A DNA stretch of 11,630 nucleotides, from contig JAZBOH010000205.1 of NCBI GenBank assembly GCA_036351055.1, positions 1 through 11,630 of the forward strand, written 5' to 3'. Below are positions 1-6,585 of the stretch, one piece after another. A model generated the notes under the pieces. That model made no database searches, was not told the origin of the DNA, and saw only the letters and a list, made by a program, of their open reading frames with translations. The translations under genes and the position numbers were made by a program. The stretch's first letter is position 1, and each line of letters opens with the position of its first letter. The DNA is from JABDPF01 sp036351055. GTDB lineage: Bacteria; Pseudomonadota; Gammaproteobacteria; Xanthomonadales; SZUA-36.

Positions 1-138
1 CCGGATCTTGTTGAGCACGGTCTGCGTGTAGGGGAGTTGCAATAATCCATTGATGACAACCACGTACACGATCTCGACGACCAGGACGATTTTCAGGGCC
101 ATCCATAACCAGTGCTTGGCAGACTTGAGAACGCTCAA
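1..138 (-). CDS. N-terminal fragment of an unidentified one-helix membrane protein
   Basis: The gene runs off the left edge, so only 46 residues are visible. I chose the TTG at 138-136 because AAGGAG (complement of 145-150) lies 6 nt upstream and an in-frame TGA lies a few codons further up, with no ATG or GTG between. The fragment begins MSVLKSAKHW and has one hydrophobic segment at about residues 11-34, preceded by three lysines. That suggests an inner-membrane anchor with its N-terminus in the cytoplasm and the rest of the protein in the periplasm. The visible part continues with polar and basic residues (QTVLNKIR). I do not recognise the family. The pattern of a short cytoplasmic tail, one helix and then a periplasmic body resembles AsmA-like or other periplasm-facing proteins, but this is only a guess. 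It is divergent from the aldo/keto reductase gene. Confidence 0.6.
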   Translation of the reverse strand, partial: MSVLKSAKHWLWMALKIVLVVEIVYVVVINGLLQLPYTQTVLNKIR

Positions 139-144
139 GAAGAA

Positions 145-150
145 CTCCTT
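145..150 (-). promoter_or_regulatory. Shine-Dalgarno sequence deciding a TTG start
   Basis: AAGGAG on the minus strand sits 6 nt before the TTG at 138-136. This is near-ideal complementarity and spacing, and it is the main reason for calling a TTG start for the left-edge membrane protein. Confidence 0.65.
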
Positions 151-321
151 GCCCGGGCCGTTTTTTTGCCCTCCGCTTCAAGTGTAATGCAATACGCTGT
201 TGTCCTTAAGGCGGTGCCGTGCATCGACTGGAACTGGATTCACGGGAAACCATTCATTTGCCTGTGCGTTGCCGGCATGGACCCGCCCCGACCAGGCCTC
301 ATTGATTGGGTCGAATTCCGG

Positions 322-339
322 CGCAAGCTTGCAATTGCG
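322..339. repeat. Nested palindromes in the divergent promoter region
   Basis: GCAAGCTTGC (323-332) is a perfect 10-bp palindrome and overlaps GCAATTGC (331-338), a perfect 8-bp palindrome. CGCAA (322-326) and TTGCG (335-339) also form an inverted pair around the whole. The cluster overlaps the candidate -35 element of the aldo/keto reductase gene, so it could be an operator. No regulator is encoded nearby in the window. Confidence 0.3.
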
Positions 340-356
340 TCAAGCTGATTTATGCT
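329..356 (+). promoter_or_regulatory. Candidate sigma-70-type promoter of the aldo/keto reductase gene
   Basis: TTGCAA (329-334) and TATGCT (351-356) are separated by 16 bp, and each matches the consensus at 4 of 6 positions. A transcript would begin near 363 and carry the GGAG at 374-377 before the TTG at 385. The ATG at 352 lies inside the proposed -10, so this promoter and that start codon exclude each other. This is a match by eye, not a scored prediction. Confidence 0.4.
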
Positions 357-373
357 CGTTCGAAAACCTTCTC

Positions 374-377
374 GGAG
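374..377 (+). promoter_or_regulatory. Shine-Dalgarno sequence deciding the aldo/keto reductase start
   Basis: GGAG lies 7 nt before TTG 385. No comparable purine run precedes the upstream in-frame ATG at 352, where the leader reads AAGCTGATTT. This favours the TTG start. Confidence 0.55.
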
Positions 378-384
378 AACCGGA

Positions 385-1365
385 TTGAAAACACGAAAGT
401 TGGGCAAAAGTGGCCTGCAGGTATCGGAAATTGGGCTGGGCTGCTGGCAACTGGGTGGTGATTTTGGACCGGTGGGGGACCTGCAGGCCTCGCAAATCCT
501 GGACGCGGCCGTGGCCAGCGGTATCAATTTCTGGGACACGGCAGATGTTTACGGTGGCGGACTCAGCGAGACACGAATCGCCCAACACCTCGCGCGGAAG
601 AACGGGGACATCATCGTGGCCACCAAGGTCGGTCGCGACACTGCACTTTACCCGGATGGTTACACCCGTGAAAAGGTCAGGGCCAATATCGAACGTTCCG
701 CGCAACGCCTGGATGTCGAGGCGCTGGACCTGGTCCAGCTTCATTGCGTTCCGCACGAGGTTCTCAAAGATGGTGACATCCTGGCCTGGATGGAGGACTT
801 CCAGTCGCAGGGTTTGATTCGCCATTTTGGCGCCAGCGTCGAAACCATCGACGAGGCGCTGGTCGCCGCACAGCACCCGAAACTGACTTCCCTGCAGATC
901 ATTCTCAACCTGTTCCGCCAGGACTCGGTCACCCGGCTGTTTCCGCTTGCCCAGGCCAACGACGTCGGCATCATTGTGCGCCTGCCCCTGGCCAGTGGCG
1001 TGCTGGCCGGCAAGATGAGCCGGGACACAAAATTTGCGGAAACCGACCACCGCAACTACAACCGCGACGGCAAGTTTTTCAGCCAGGGCGAAACATTTTC
1101 CGGTATACCGTTCGAATCGGCGCTGGACCTGGTGGAATACCTGCGCACGCTGTTGCCAGACGGCATGAGCATGGCGCAGATGGCGATGCGTTGGCTATTG
1201 GACCAGCCTGCAGTCAGCACCGTGATCACCGGTGCAAGCCGGCCAGAGCAGGTCTTGGAAAACGCCGCGGTCAGCGACCTGCCGCACCTGTCTTCCGAAC
1301 TCGAAGCCCGCTTGACTTACTATTACTGGGCTGAGGTTGAGCCGAGAATTGTCGTTCCGATCTGA
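385..1365 (+). CDS. Aldo/keto reductase
   Basis: This is an NADPH-dependent aldo/keto reductase with a single (beta/alpha)8 barrel, cytosolic, about 326 residues, the usual length for the family. Counting from the TTG at 385, the protein opens with MKTRKLGKSGLQVSEIGLG, the typical family N-terminus. The catalytic tetrad is visible as D51 (FWDTAD), Y56 (DVYGGG), K81 (VATKVG) and H120 (VQLHCVP). A C-terminal GASRPEQVLENA segment matches the NADP-phosphate binding region. An in-frame ATG at 352 would add 11 residues (MLVRKPSRRTG), but it lacks a Shine-Dalgarno sequence and overlaps a candidate -10 element. The physiological substrate cannot be read from the sequence; members reduce aldehydes and ketones, including sugars. 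It lies 57 bp upstream of the TonB-like gene and may be cotranscribed with it, but no functional link is evident. Confidence 0.9.
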   Translation: MKTRKLGKSGLQVSEIGLGCWQLGGDFGPVGDLQASQILDAAVASGINFWDTADVYGGGLSETRIAQHLARKNGDIIVATKVGRDTALYPDGYTREKVRANIERSAQRLDVEALDLVQLHCVPHEVLKDGDILAWMEDFQSQGLIRHFGASVETIDEALVAAQHPKLTSLQIILNLFRQDSVTRLFPLAQANDVGIIVRLPLASGVLAGKMSRDTKFAETDHRNYNRDGKFFSQGETFSGIPFESALDLVEYLRTLLPDGMSMAQMAMRWLLDQPAVSTVITGASRPEQVLENAAVSDLPHLSSELEARLTYYYWAEVEPRIVVPI

Positions 1366-1422
1366 TTTTTTAACGGCTTTCCAACAGGCCTTTAAGCCAG
1401 CCGCGGATATAGTACCGTTATC

Positions 1423-2094
1423 ATGAGATCCCGCCTGGCACAGCACCGGAGCTTCATGCTGCTATTGGCAGCGGTAACACTGCTGCACTTGTCGTTGCTG
1501 CTGATCCCGGTGGTCCGGCAACTGGCGCCTGAAATCGCGCCCCCTGCCACCGTTTCCGTCCGGCTCAGCCCACAAGCCGTGGTAGAACCGGCACCGGAAC
1601 CATCGCCCGAGCCAGAACCGGTCGAACCGCCTCCACTGAAACCGTCGGAACCCATCGAACTGGCGGAACTCCCTGCGCCCGAGCCAGAGCCGGCTTCTCC
1701 GCCCCCCGTTGAGAAACCCCGCATCAGTGCTCACCGGATTCTCACCGAACTGCGTGAAAAACAAAGCGCTGACCCCCTGGCTGGCTTCATACCCGCTGAG
1801 CAGGATGAAGAGGCGGATTATTACCTCCGTTACCGGCCGGTCCTGGAGGACGTACTGAACGAACCCTCATTGCAGTTGCCCTTCCGCGACACCCGCATCT
1901 ACCTGGTCAACAGCTATGCTCCCGGTTTTCCGGGTGACCTGCAGCGTTTTTTTGATGACGTAACGGTGCCCTTCGGCTTCACCACCAAAAACAATACGCG
2001 GGTACAATGCGCCTGGATTCTCGTTATTGCGGGCTGCAGTTGGGGGGATGTTTCCCACTACTACGCAAAGGACAAGGCCAAGAGGCGAAGGTAA
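1423..2094 (+). CDS. TonB-like proline-rich membrane protein without a recognisable TonB C-terminal domain
   Basis: The 223-residue product has a basic N-terminus (MRSRLAQHR), one hydrophobic helix at about 11-31, and then a Pro/Glu-rich spacer at about 53-99 with repeated PEP and EPEP units. The first half therefore looks like TonB: anchored in the inner membrane with a stiff periplasmic spacer. The second half (about 100-223) does not show the TonB receptor-contacting domain. Instead it has an acidic helix-like stretch and ends with a short hydrophobic motif bounded by cysteines (C196 and C205 in CAWILVIAGC), then a basic tail (AKRRR). It may be a periplasmic scaffold or envelope protein. 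The start at 1423 has only a weak leader. ATG 1456 (M12) has GGAG 4 nt upstream, but starting there would remove the positive residues before the helix. No TonB-dependent receptor, ExbB or ExbD gene is in the window. Function unknown. Confidence 0.7.
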   Translation: MRSRLAQHRSFMLLLAAVTLLHLSLLLIPVVRQLAPEIAPPATVSVRLSPQAVVEPAPEPSPEPEPVEPPPLKPSEPIELAELPAPEPEPASPPPVEKPRISAHRILTELREKQSADPLAGFIPAEQDEEADYYLRYRPVLEDVLNEPSLQLPFRDTRIYLVNSYAPGFPGDLQRFFDDVTVPFGFTTKNNTRVQCAWILVIAGCSWGDVSHYYAKDKAKRRR

Positions 2095-2307
2095 GCAGAA
2101 GCGTAAACCCAAACCAATTCTTCATTCCCGTTCCAGGCACTCTAAGCAGTCGAAAGATCATACGATCCAGGTGTTTCAGCCATGCCCTGTTGACAACGCT
2201 GTCATTTCAGGAGGCCGTCGCGAAGGGACACCGGGCTTTATTCCGCAGGCCCCACACACTAAACTCCCTGCATCCCTTTCCAAGAATTCATTTACAAGGA
2301 CACACCC
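2095..2307. other. Intergenic region upstream of the S41 protease gene
   Basis: This 213-bp gap has no gene that I can support. It contains the short inverted repeat at 2191-2204 and ends with the protease Shine-Dalgarno sequence AAGGA at 2296-2300. A TTGACA at 2190-2195 has no acceptable -10 at 16-18 bp spacing. Confidence 0.5.
2191..2204. promoter_or_regulatory. Small operator-like inverted repeat
   Basis: TGACA-ACGC-TGTCA is a perfect 5-bp inverted repeat with a 4-bp spacer, about 100 bp upstream of the S41 protease start. The form suits a dimeric regulator site, but an inverted repeat this short can arise by chance. Confidence 0.2.
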
Positions 2308-5300
2308 ATGCGCCGTATGCCTTTCCTGTTTTCGCTGGTCCTGCCCGTCGCCTTGCTGGTGGCATCCACCGTGATGGCCGACACCACCCGGCTGTTGCGC
2401 TTCCCGGATATCCACGGAGACCAGGTCGCCTTCGTTTACGCGGGTGATATCTACGTCGCCAGCACGGAAGGCGGCACGGCCCAGCGCCTGACTTCCGATG
2501 AAGGCATGGAAGTCTTTCCCAAGTTCTCACCCGACGGCACGCAGATCGCCTTTTCAGCCGAGTACAACGGCACCCGGCAGGTGTTCGTGATGCCCAGCAC
2601 TGGCGGTATGCCGAAACAGCTGACCTGGTACAACGACGTCGGCCCGATGCCGCCGCGTGGCGGTTTTGACTACCGTGTGCTGGACTGGACCCCGGACGGC
2701 AAGCATATCCTGGTGCGCGCCAACCGCCTGCCCTGGGGTGTGCGCATGGGGCGCCACTACCTGGTCCCGGTGGACGGCGGAACGGAACAGCCGCTGCAAA
2801 TTCCAGAAGGCGGCGCCGGCATGTTTTCACCCGATGGCACCAAACTCGTTTACACGCCCATCGACCGCGAGTTCCGTACCTGGAAACGCTACCGCGGCGG
2901 CCGCGCCCAGGACGTCTGGACCTACGACCTGGAAGCAAATACCTCGCAACAACTCACCGACCACAGCGCCACCGACAACCAGCCGGTCTGGGTCGGCGAT
3001 GACATCTTTTTTGCCTCTGACCGCGACTACACGCTCAACCTCTATCGCTACGTCGAAGGCGGTGAGCCGGAAGCGGTCACGCAGCACGAAGAATTTGACG
3101 TCTTGTGGCCAAGCGCCGGCCCCGACGCGGTGGTCTATGAAAACGGCGGGTACCTGTATCGCTTCGACCCGGCGTCGGGTGAAACCCGGAAACTGGACAT
3201 CGACGTGCGCGGCGACCGTACCGGCCTGATGCCGCGTTACGTGGCTGCCAATGAATTCATCCAGTCCGCCGGCATCTCGCCCGACGGCCAGCGCGTTGTT
3301 TTTGGCGCCCGCGGCGAAGTTTTCAGTGTTCCGGCCAAAAACGGCCGCACCCGCAACATCTCGCACACGCCCGGGGCACGGGAAATCCACGTGACCTGGT
3401 CGCCTGACGGCCGTTCGGTGGCCTGGCTCAGTGACGCCAGCGGCGAATACGAGCTGTACGTGGCCGCCCAGGACGGTTCGGGCGAAGCGAAGCGACTGAC
3501 CACCGACGGCGACGTCTGGCGCTTCCCGCCGGCCTGGTCGCCCGACAGTAAAAAAATCGCCTACGGCGACAAGAAACAGCGCCTGCAGTTTGTCGACCTG
3601 GAGAGCGCCAAGGTCACCCAGGTCGACCACTCCGACCGCAACGACATCGACGATTACAGCTGGTCCGCCGACAGCGCCCATATCGCCTACGTCAAGAACA
3701 ACGAGGCCAATGTCAGCAATATCTGGCTGTACTCGCTGGCGGACGGCGGCAAGACCCAGCTGACGTCCAGCGACACCAACGACGTGAATCCCGTTTTTGA
3801 TACCAGGGGGCGTTACCTCTACTTCGTTTCCAACCGCGATTTCAACCTGACCTTCAGCGACCGCGACGACAACCGCATCTACACCGATTCCGGCCGGGTT
3901 TACGCCGGCCTGTTACGGCCTGACGTGCCGGGGCTGCATTTGCCAAAGAGCGACGAAGTTGCGCTGGGCGAAGAGGAGTCGGAGGAAGGGGACGAGGACG
4001 ACTTCGGCATCGTATCCAGGGGTTTTGAAAGCCGGGTCACGGCCGTCAACACGGACGGCGGCAATTACCGCTCCCTGTCCGCCAACGACAACGGCGTATT
4101 CTTCCTGGCCGTTGGAGAAGAAGGCAGCAATCTGAACTTTTTTGACCTGGCGTCCGGAGAACAGCAAACCATCCTGGAAGGAATCAACGATTACGCACTC
4201 GCCGCCAGGGGCGAGAAGTTGCTGTTCCGCAAAAACGGCAGCTTCGGTATCGCCAAGGCCGAGCCTGGGCAGGACGCCAGCAAGGACCTGCTGGACCTGG
4301 GCGGCATGCAACTACGCATCGAGCCCGCCGTGGAATGGAGACAGATGTACAGCGACCAGTGGCGTATCGTGCGTGACTGGTTTTACGAGCCGAACATGCA
4401 CGGCAACGACTGGCAGGCCATACACGACAAGTACGAGCCGCTGGTGGAACACGTGGCCTACCGCGCCGACCTCGATTACATCTTTGGCGAGATCGCCGGT
4501 GAGCTGAACGCGGGCCACAACTACGTGAACGCGGGCGACCAGGGCGGCGTCAAGCGGCTTGACGGCGGCCTGCTCGGCGCTGAAATCGTGCCGGCTGACG
4601 GCTACTTCCGGATTGAAAAAATCTTCGCCGGGCAGTCCTGGCACCAGGACCAGCGCTCGCCGCTGGCGGAACCGGGTGTCAATGCTTCCCCCGGGGACTA
4701 CATCCTGGCGGTGGACGATGTTTCCACCGCGGGCGTGGAAAATTTTTACAGCCTGCTGGAAAACAAGGGCGGCAAGATCGTCAAGCTGACACTGGCTTCT
4801 TCACCTGATCTCAAGTACCCACGGGAAGTTCTGGTTAAAACCATCACGGGTGAAACCAGCCTGCGCTACCTGGACTGGGTGGACAGCCGCCGCGCGATGG
4901 TGGACCAACTGTCCGGCGGGCGCATCGGCTACCTGCACCTGCCCAATACCGCGTTTGAAGGCATGCGTGAACTCTATCGCCTTTACCCCTCGCAGATCGA
5001 CAGGGAAGCCATCCTGATCGACGTGCGCTACAACGGCGGCGGTTTCATCCCCGACCACATGGTGAGCCTGGTCGGCCGCGAACCCATCGTGTACTGGAAA
5101 CGCCGCGGCCTGCATCCGGCAGCCCAGACCACGCCACAGATCTCGCACGAAGGGCCCAAGGCCGTTCTGATCAACGGTTACTCTTCGTCGGGCGGTGATG
5201 CCTTCCCATACTACTTCAAGGAAGCCGGCCTCGGCCCGCTGATCGGCACCCGCACCTGGGGCGGCCTGATCGGCATCTCCGGCAACCCCATGCTGGCCGA

Positions 5301-5529
5301 CAACGGCGGCATCCTCACTTCAACCTTCCGCATGCTGGACCCCGAGGGCAACTGGCAGGTAGAGAACGAGGGCGTGGCGCCGGATATGGAAGTGATCGAC
5401 CGCCCGGAACTGGTCGCCGCGGGCCAGGATCCGAGTTTGGAGGCAGGCGTGAAGTACTTGATGGAACAACTGGAAGAGAATCCACCGGTGGAGGTCGAGG
5501 CGGAGCCCGCGCCTTCAGACTTCAGGTAA
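2308..5529 (+). CDS. Secreted tricorn-like S41 family peptidase
   Basis: This 1073-residue protein is a periplasmic relative of archaeal tricorn protease. A signal peptide (cleavage likely after VMA, residue 24) precedes WD40/PD40-type beta-propeller repeats. Several blades show FSPDG, WSPDG or WTPDG motifs between about residues 28 and 530, and the propeller region runs to about 680. Next come the helical C1 segment (about 690-740), a PDZ domain (about 752-845) and the S41 core (about 870-1045). By analogy with tricorn, the nucleophile is S961 in SSSGGDAFP, the base is H737 in ELNAGHNY, and E1019 in VENEGVAPD is the glutamate. The residue before the histidine is Gly, where tricorn has a catalytic Ser. 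An acidic loop (about 555-565) interrupts the second propeller. The start is supported by AAGGA 7 nt upstream. The gene ends with tandem stops TAA TAG and a hairpin terminator. It probably degrades peptides in the periplasm; its partners are unknown. Confidence 0.92.
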   Translation: MRRMPFLFSLVLPVALLVASTVMADTTRLLRFPDIHGDQVAFVYAGDIYVASTEGGTAQRLTSDEGMEVFPKFSPDGTQIAFSAEYNGTRQVFVMPSTGGMPKQLTWYNDVGPMPPRGGFDYRVLDWTPDGKHILVRANRLPWGVRMGRHYLVPVDGGTEQPLQIPEGGAGMFSPDGTKLVYTPIDREFRTWKRYRGGRAQDVWTYDLEANTSQQLTDHSATDNQPVWVGDDIFFASDRDYTLNLYRYVEGGEPEAVTQHEEFDVLWPSAGPDAVVYENGGYLYRFDPASGETRKLDIDVRGDRTGLMPRYVAANEFIQSAGISPDGQRVVFGARGEVFSVPAKNGRTRNISHTPGAREIHVTWSPDGRSVAWLSDASGEYELYVAAQDGSGEAKRLTTDGDVWRFPPAWSPDSKKIAYGDKKQRLQFVDLESAKVTQVDHSDRNDIDDYSWSADSAHIAYVKNNEANVSNIWLYSLADGGKTQLTSSDTNDVNPVFDTRGRYLYFVSNRDFNLTFSDRDDNRIYTDSGRVYAGLLRPDVPGLHLPKSDEVALGEEESEEGDEDDFGIVSRGFESRVTAVNTDGGNYRSLSANDNGVFFLAVGEEGSNLNFFDLASGEQQTILEGINDYALAARGEKLLFRKNGSFGIAKAEPGQDASKDLLDLGGMQLRIEPAVEWRQMYSDQWRIVRDWFYEPNMHGNDWQAIHDKYEPLVEHVAYRADLDYIFGEIAGELNAGHNYVNAGDQGGVKRLDGGLLGAEIVPADGYFRIEKIFAGQSWHQDQRSPLAEPGVNASPGDYILAVDDVSTAGVENFYSLLENKGGKIVKLTLASSPDLKYPREVLVKTITGETSLRYLDWVDSRRAMVDQLSGGRIGYLHLPNTAFEGMRELYRLYPSQIDREAILIDVRYNGGGFIPDHMVSLVGREPIVYWKRRGLHPAAQTTPQISHEGPKAVLINGYSSSGGDAFPYYFKEAGLGPLIGTRTWGGLIGISGNPMLADNGGILTSTFRMLDPEGNWQVENEGVAPDMEVIDRPELVAAGQDPSLEAGVKYLMEQLEENPPVEVEAEPAPSDFR

Positions 5530-5532
5530 TAG

Positions 5533-5555
5533 CAAAGGGGTCCAACAAAGGGGTC
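5533..5555. repeat. Tandem 10-bp half repeat beside a REP-like hairpin
   Basis: CAAAGGGGTC occurs at 5533-5542 and again at 5546-5555, separated by CAA. The second copy enters the left arm of the 13-bp hairpin that follows. This looks like a duplicated end of a REP-type element. Confidence 0.6.
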
Positions 5556-5588
5556 AGAGTAGCCAAGCTACTCTGACCCCGATTTTTT
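5550..5588 (+). terminator. REP-like hairpin acting as terminator between convergent genes
   Basis: The arms GGGGTCAGAGTAG (5550-5562) and CTACTCTGACCCC (5568-5580) are perfectly complementary over 13 bp around a CCAAG loop, followed by GA and six T (5583-5588). On the plus strand this is a strong intrinsic terminator for the S41 protease gene. On the minus strand the hairpin also follows the DUF4097-like gene, but its trailing sequence TTTGTTGG is a poorer U-tract. From memory, GGGGTCAGAGT hairpins are dispersed in many proteobacterial genomes and are often tied to REP-associated (Y1) transposases. No such transposase is present here. Confidence 0.85.
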
Positions 5589-5595
5589 GCAAGAA

Positions 5596-6372
5596 TTAGG
5601 ATTTATCGGGAATATCCACTTTCCCTTCGACGTTGATCGCACGGATACTGCCGCTGCCGTCACGTAACACGGTGAAATCACCACCCACGTTTTCCGCGGT
5701 GATGTCACCCGAAGAATCGCGTTTTACCAGCACGTCGCCACTGACATCACTAAAGTGGATGCTGCCCGAACTGTCCTGTTCGACAACAACCGAACCCGTG
5801 ATGAGTTCGCCGTCGATGTCGCCGGAACTGTCACCATCGACGGTGACGTCACCCCGGATATCTTCCAGTTCGATGCTGCCCGATGAGTCCTTGAGAACCA
5901 CCGGCCCGCTGATGTCACTGATGTCCAGGTCCCCGGAGCTGTCCTTGATGGACAGGGAAGCCAGGCCCGAGATTTGGGCATCGCCGGAACTGTCAGCCAC
6001 CGTCACCGCGATATCGCCGGGCAGGACCAGTTCCAGGTCGATATAGGCATAGCGGTTTCCTGTCATGGACCAGCCCGATGTTTCCGGCAGTTCCACGGTG
6101 ATTTCCGCCCGCTTGCCCCGCTCGGTGCGAACCACGGCTTCCTCCAGCCATTTCTCTTCCGAAACACAGACCTTGCCGCGGATCAGCGCTTCACTGCCGC
6201 TCCCGGAACGTATTTCCAGGTCTCCGGCCAGCGCCGTCACAAAAACTTCTTCACTGCCGGACAGGTCCAGCACCTGGTCGAGCTGTTTCTCGTATTCGCA
6301 ATTCCAGGCCTGTGCGGCCGGGGCGATCAACAGTGCGCAAACCAGTGAGCACAGGGTCGTCGATTTTTGCAT
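5596..6372 (-). CDS. Secreted DUF4097-like beta-repeat protein
   Basis: The 258-residue product has a signal peptide (cleavage likely after AAQA, residue 22). Residues 23-126 form a less repetitive part that includes two cysteines (C25, C69). From D127 to the end there are seven repeats of 17-19 residues, each opening with DSSG (DGSG in the last) and followed by alternating hydrophobic and polar residues. This pattern suits a right-handed beta-solenoid, as expected for the DUF4097/putative adhesin group, and places the protein in the periplasm or on the cell surface. There is no visible membrane anchor, sorting signal or catalytic motif. The start is supported by GGAG (complement of 6381-6384) 8 nt upstream. 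It is monocistronic, convergent with the S41 protease gene and divergent from the signal peptidase gene. Function is unknown; an adhesive or structural role is inference. Confidence 0.75.
   Translation of the reverse strand: MQKSTTLCSLVCALLIAPAAQAWNCEYEKQLDQVLDLSGSEEVFVTALAGDLEIRSGSGSEALIRGKVCVSEEKWLEEAVVRTERGKRAEITVELPETSGWSMTGNRYAYIDLELVLPGDIAVTVADSSGDAQISGLASLSIKDSSGDLDISDISGPVVLKDSSGSIELEDIRGDVTVDGDSSGDIDGELITGSVVVEQDSSGSIHFSDVSGDVLVKRDSSGDITAENVGGDFTVLRDGSGSIRAINVEGKVDIPDKS
5599..5994 (-). repeat. Seven-unit protein repeat array inside the DUF4097-like gene
   Basis: Units begin at residues 127, 144, 162, 181, 200, 219 and 238. Lengths are 17 and 18, then four units of exactly 19. The residue after DSSG (DGSG in the last unit) runs D, D, S, D, S, D, S, so it alternates from the second unit on. 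The DNA copies have diverged, so this is an old amplification and not a recent tandem duplication. Confidence 0.75.
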
Positions 6373-6585
6373 TTTTCAAACTCCGCTTGGATTGGATGAC
6401 TCCCTATGTAGATGCAAGAACAGAGCCAAACGTTTAAACGGTGGATTTGACGGCTGTTCCCTCGCTCCGCCGCCCCCATTCCCACCCCGTGCTTGGCGCA
6501 GCAAACCAATCACCGGTCAGTTTGACCATCGAACCCGGCGCGGTTTTGGTGGTCACAGACTGCAGAACGAGAAACGGGAGAGCCC
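6373..6585. other. Divergent intergenic region between the DUF4097-like gene and lepB
   Basis: This 213-bp gap holds both promoters. For lepB, a weak candidate is TTGACC (6522-6527), a 17-bp spacer and TTTGGT (6545-6550). For the minus-strand gene I see no convincing pair. CGTTTAAACG at 6431-6440 is a 10-bp palindrome of unknown meaning. The lepB Shine-Dalgarno sequence GGGAG is at 6576-6580. Confidence 0.4.
6522..6550 (+). promoter_or_regulatory. Weak candidate promoter for lepB
   Basis: TTGACC (5 of 6 to the -35 consensus) and TTTGGT (3 of 6 to the -10 consensus) are 17 bp apart. The poor -10 keeps this tentative. Confidence 0.22.

Noticed and set aside
352..354. ATG as the start of the aldo/keto reductase
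   Set aside because: It has no Shine-Dalgarno sequence and overlaps a candidate -10 box; TTG 385 has GGAG at 7 nt and gives the usual family N-terminus.
1371..1399. Possible terminator after the aldo/keto reductase
   Set aside because: GGCTT and AAGCC pair over only 5 bp with a long loop and no following T-tract; the T6 at 1367-1372 comes before the stem.
2190..2195. TTGACA as a -35 box for the S41 protease gene
   Set aside because: The sequence 16-18 bp downstream is GC-rich and does not resemble a -10.
2288..2938. Long minus-strand open frames opposite the S41 protease, such as 216 and 284 codon frames
   Set aside because: They are antisense shadows of a GC-rich gene, with Arg/Pro/Gly-rich products and no family features.
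5842..5853. GGTGACGTCACC perfect 12-bp palindrome
   Set aside because: It lies inside the DUF4097-like coding repeats and is explained by codons for Gly-Asp-Val-Thr; no regulatory context.
6431..6440. CGTTTAAACG palindrome
   Set aside because: A single 10-bp palindrome with no second copy or aligned promoter element; could be chance.
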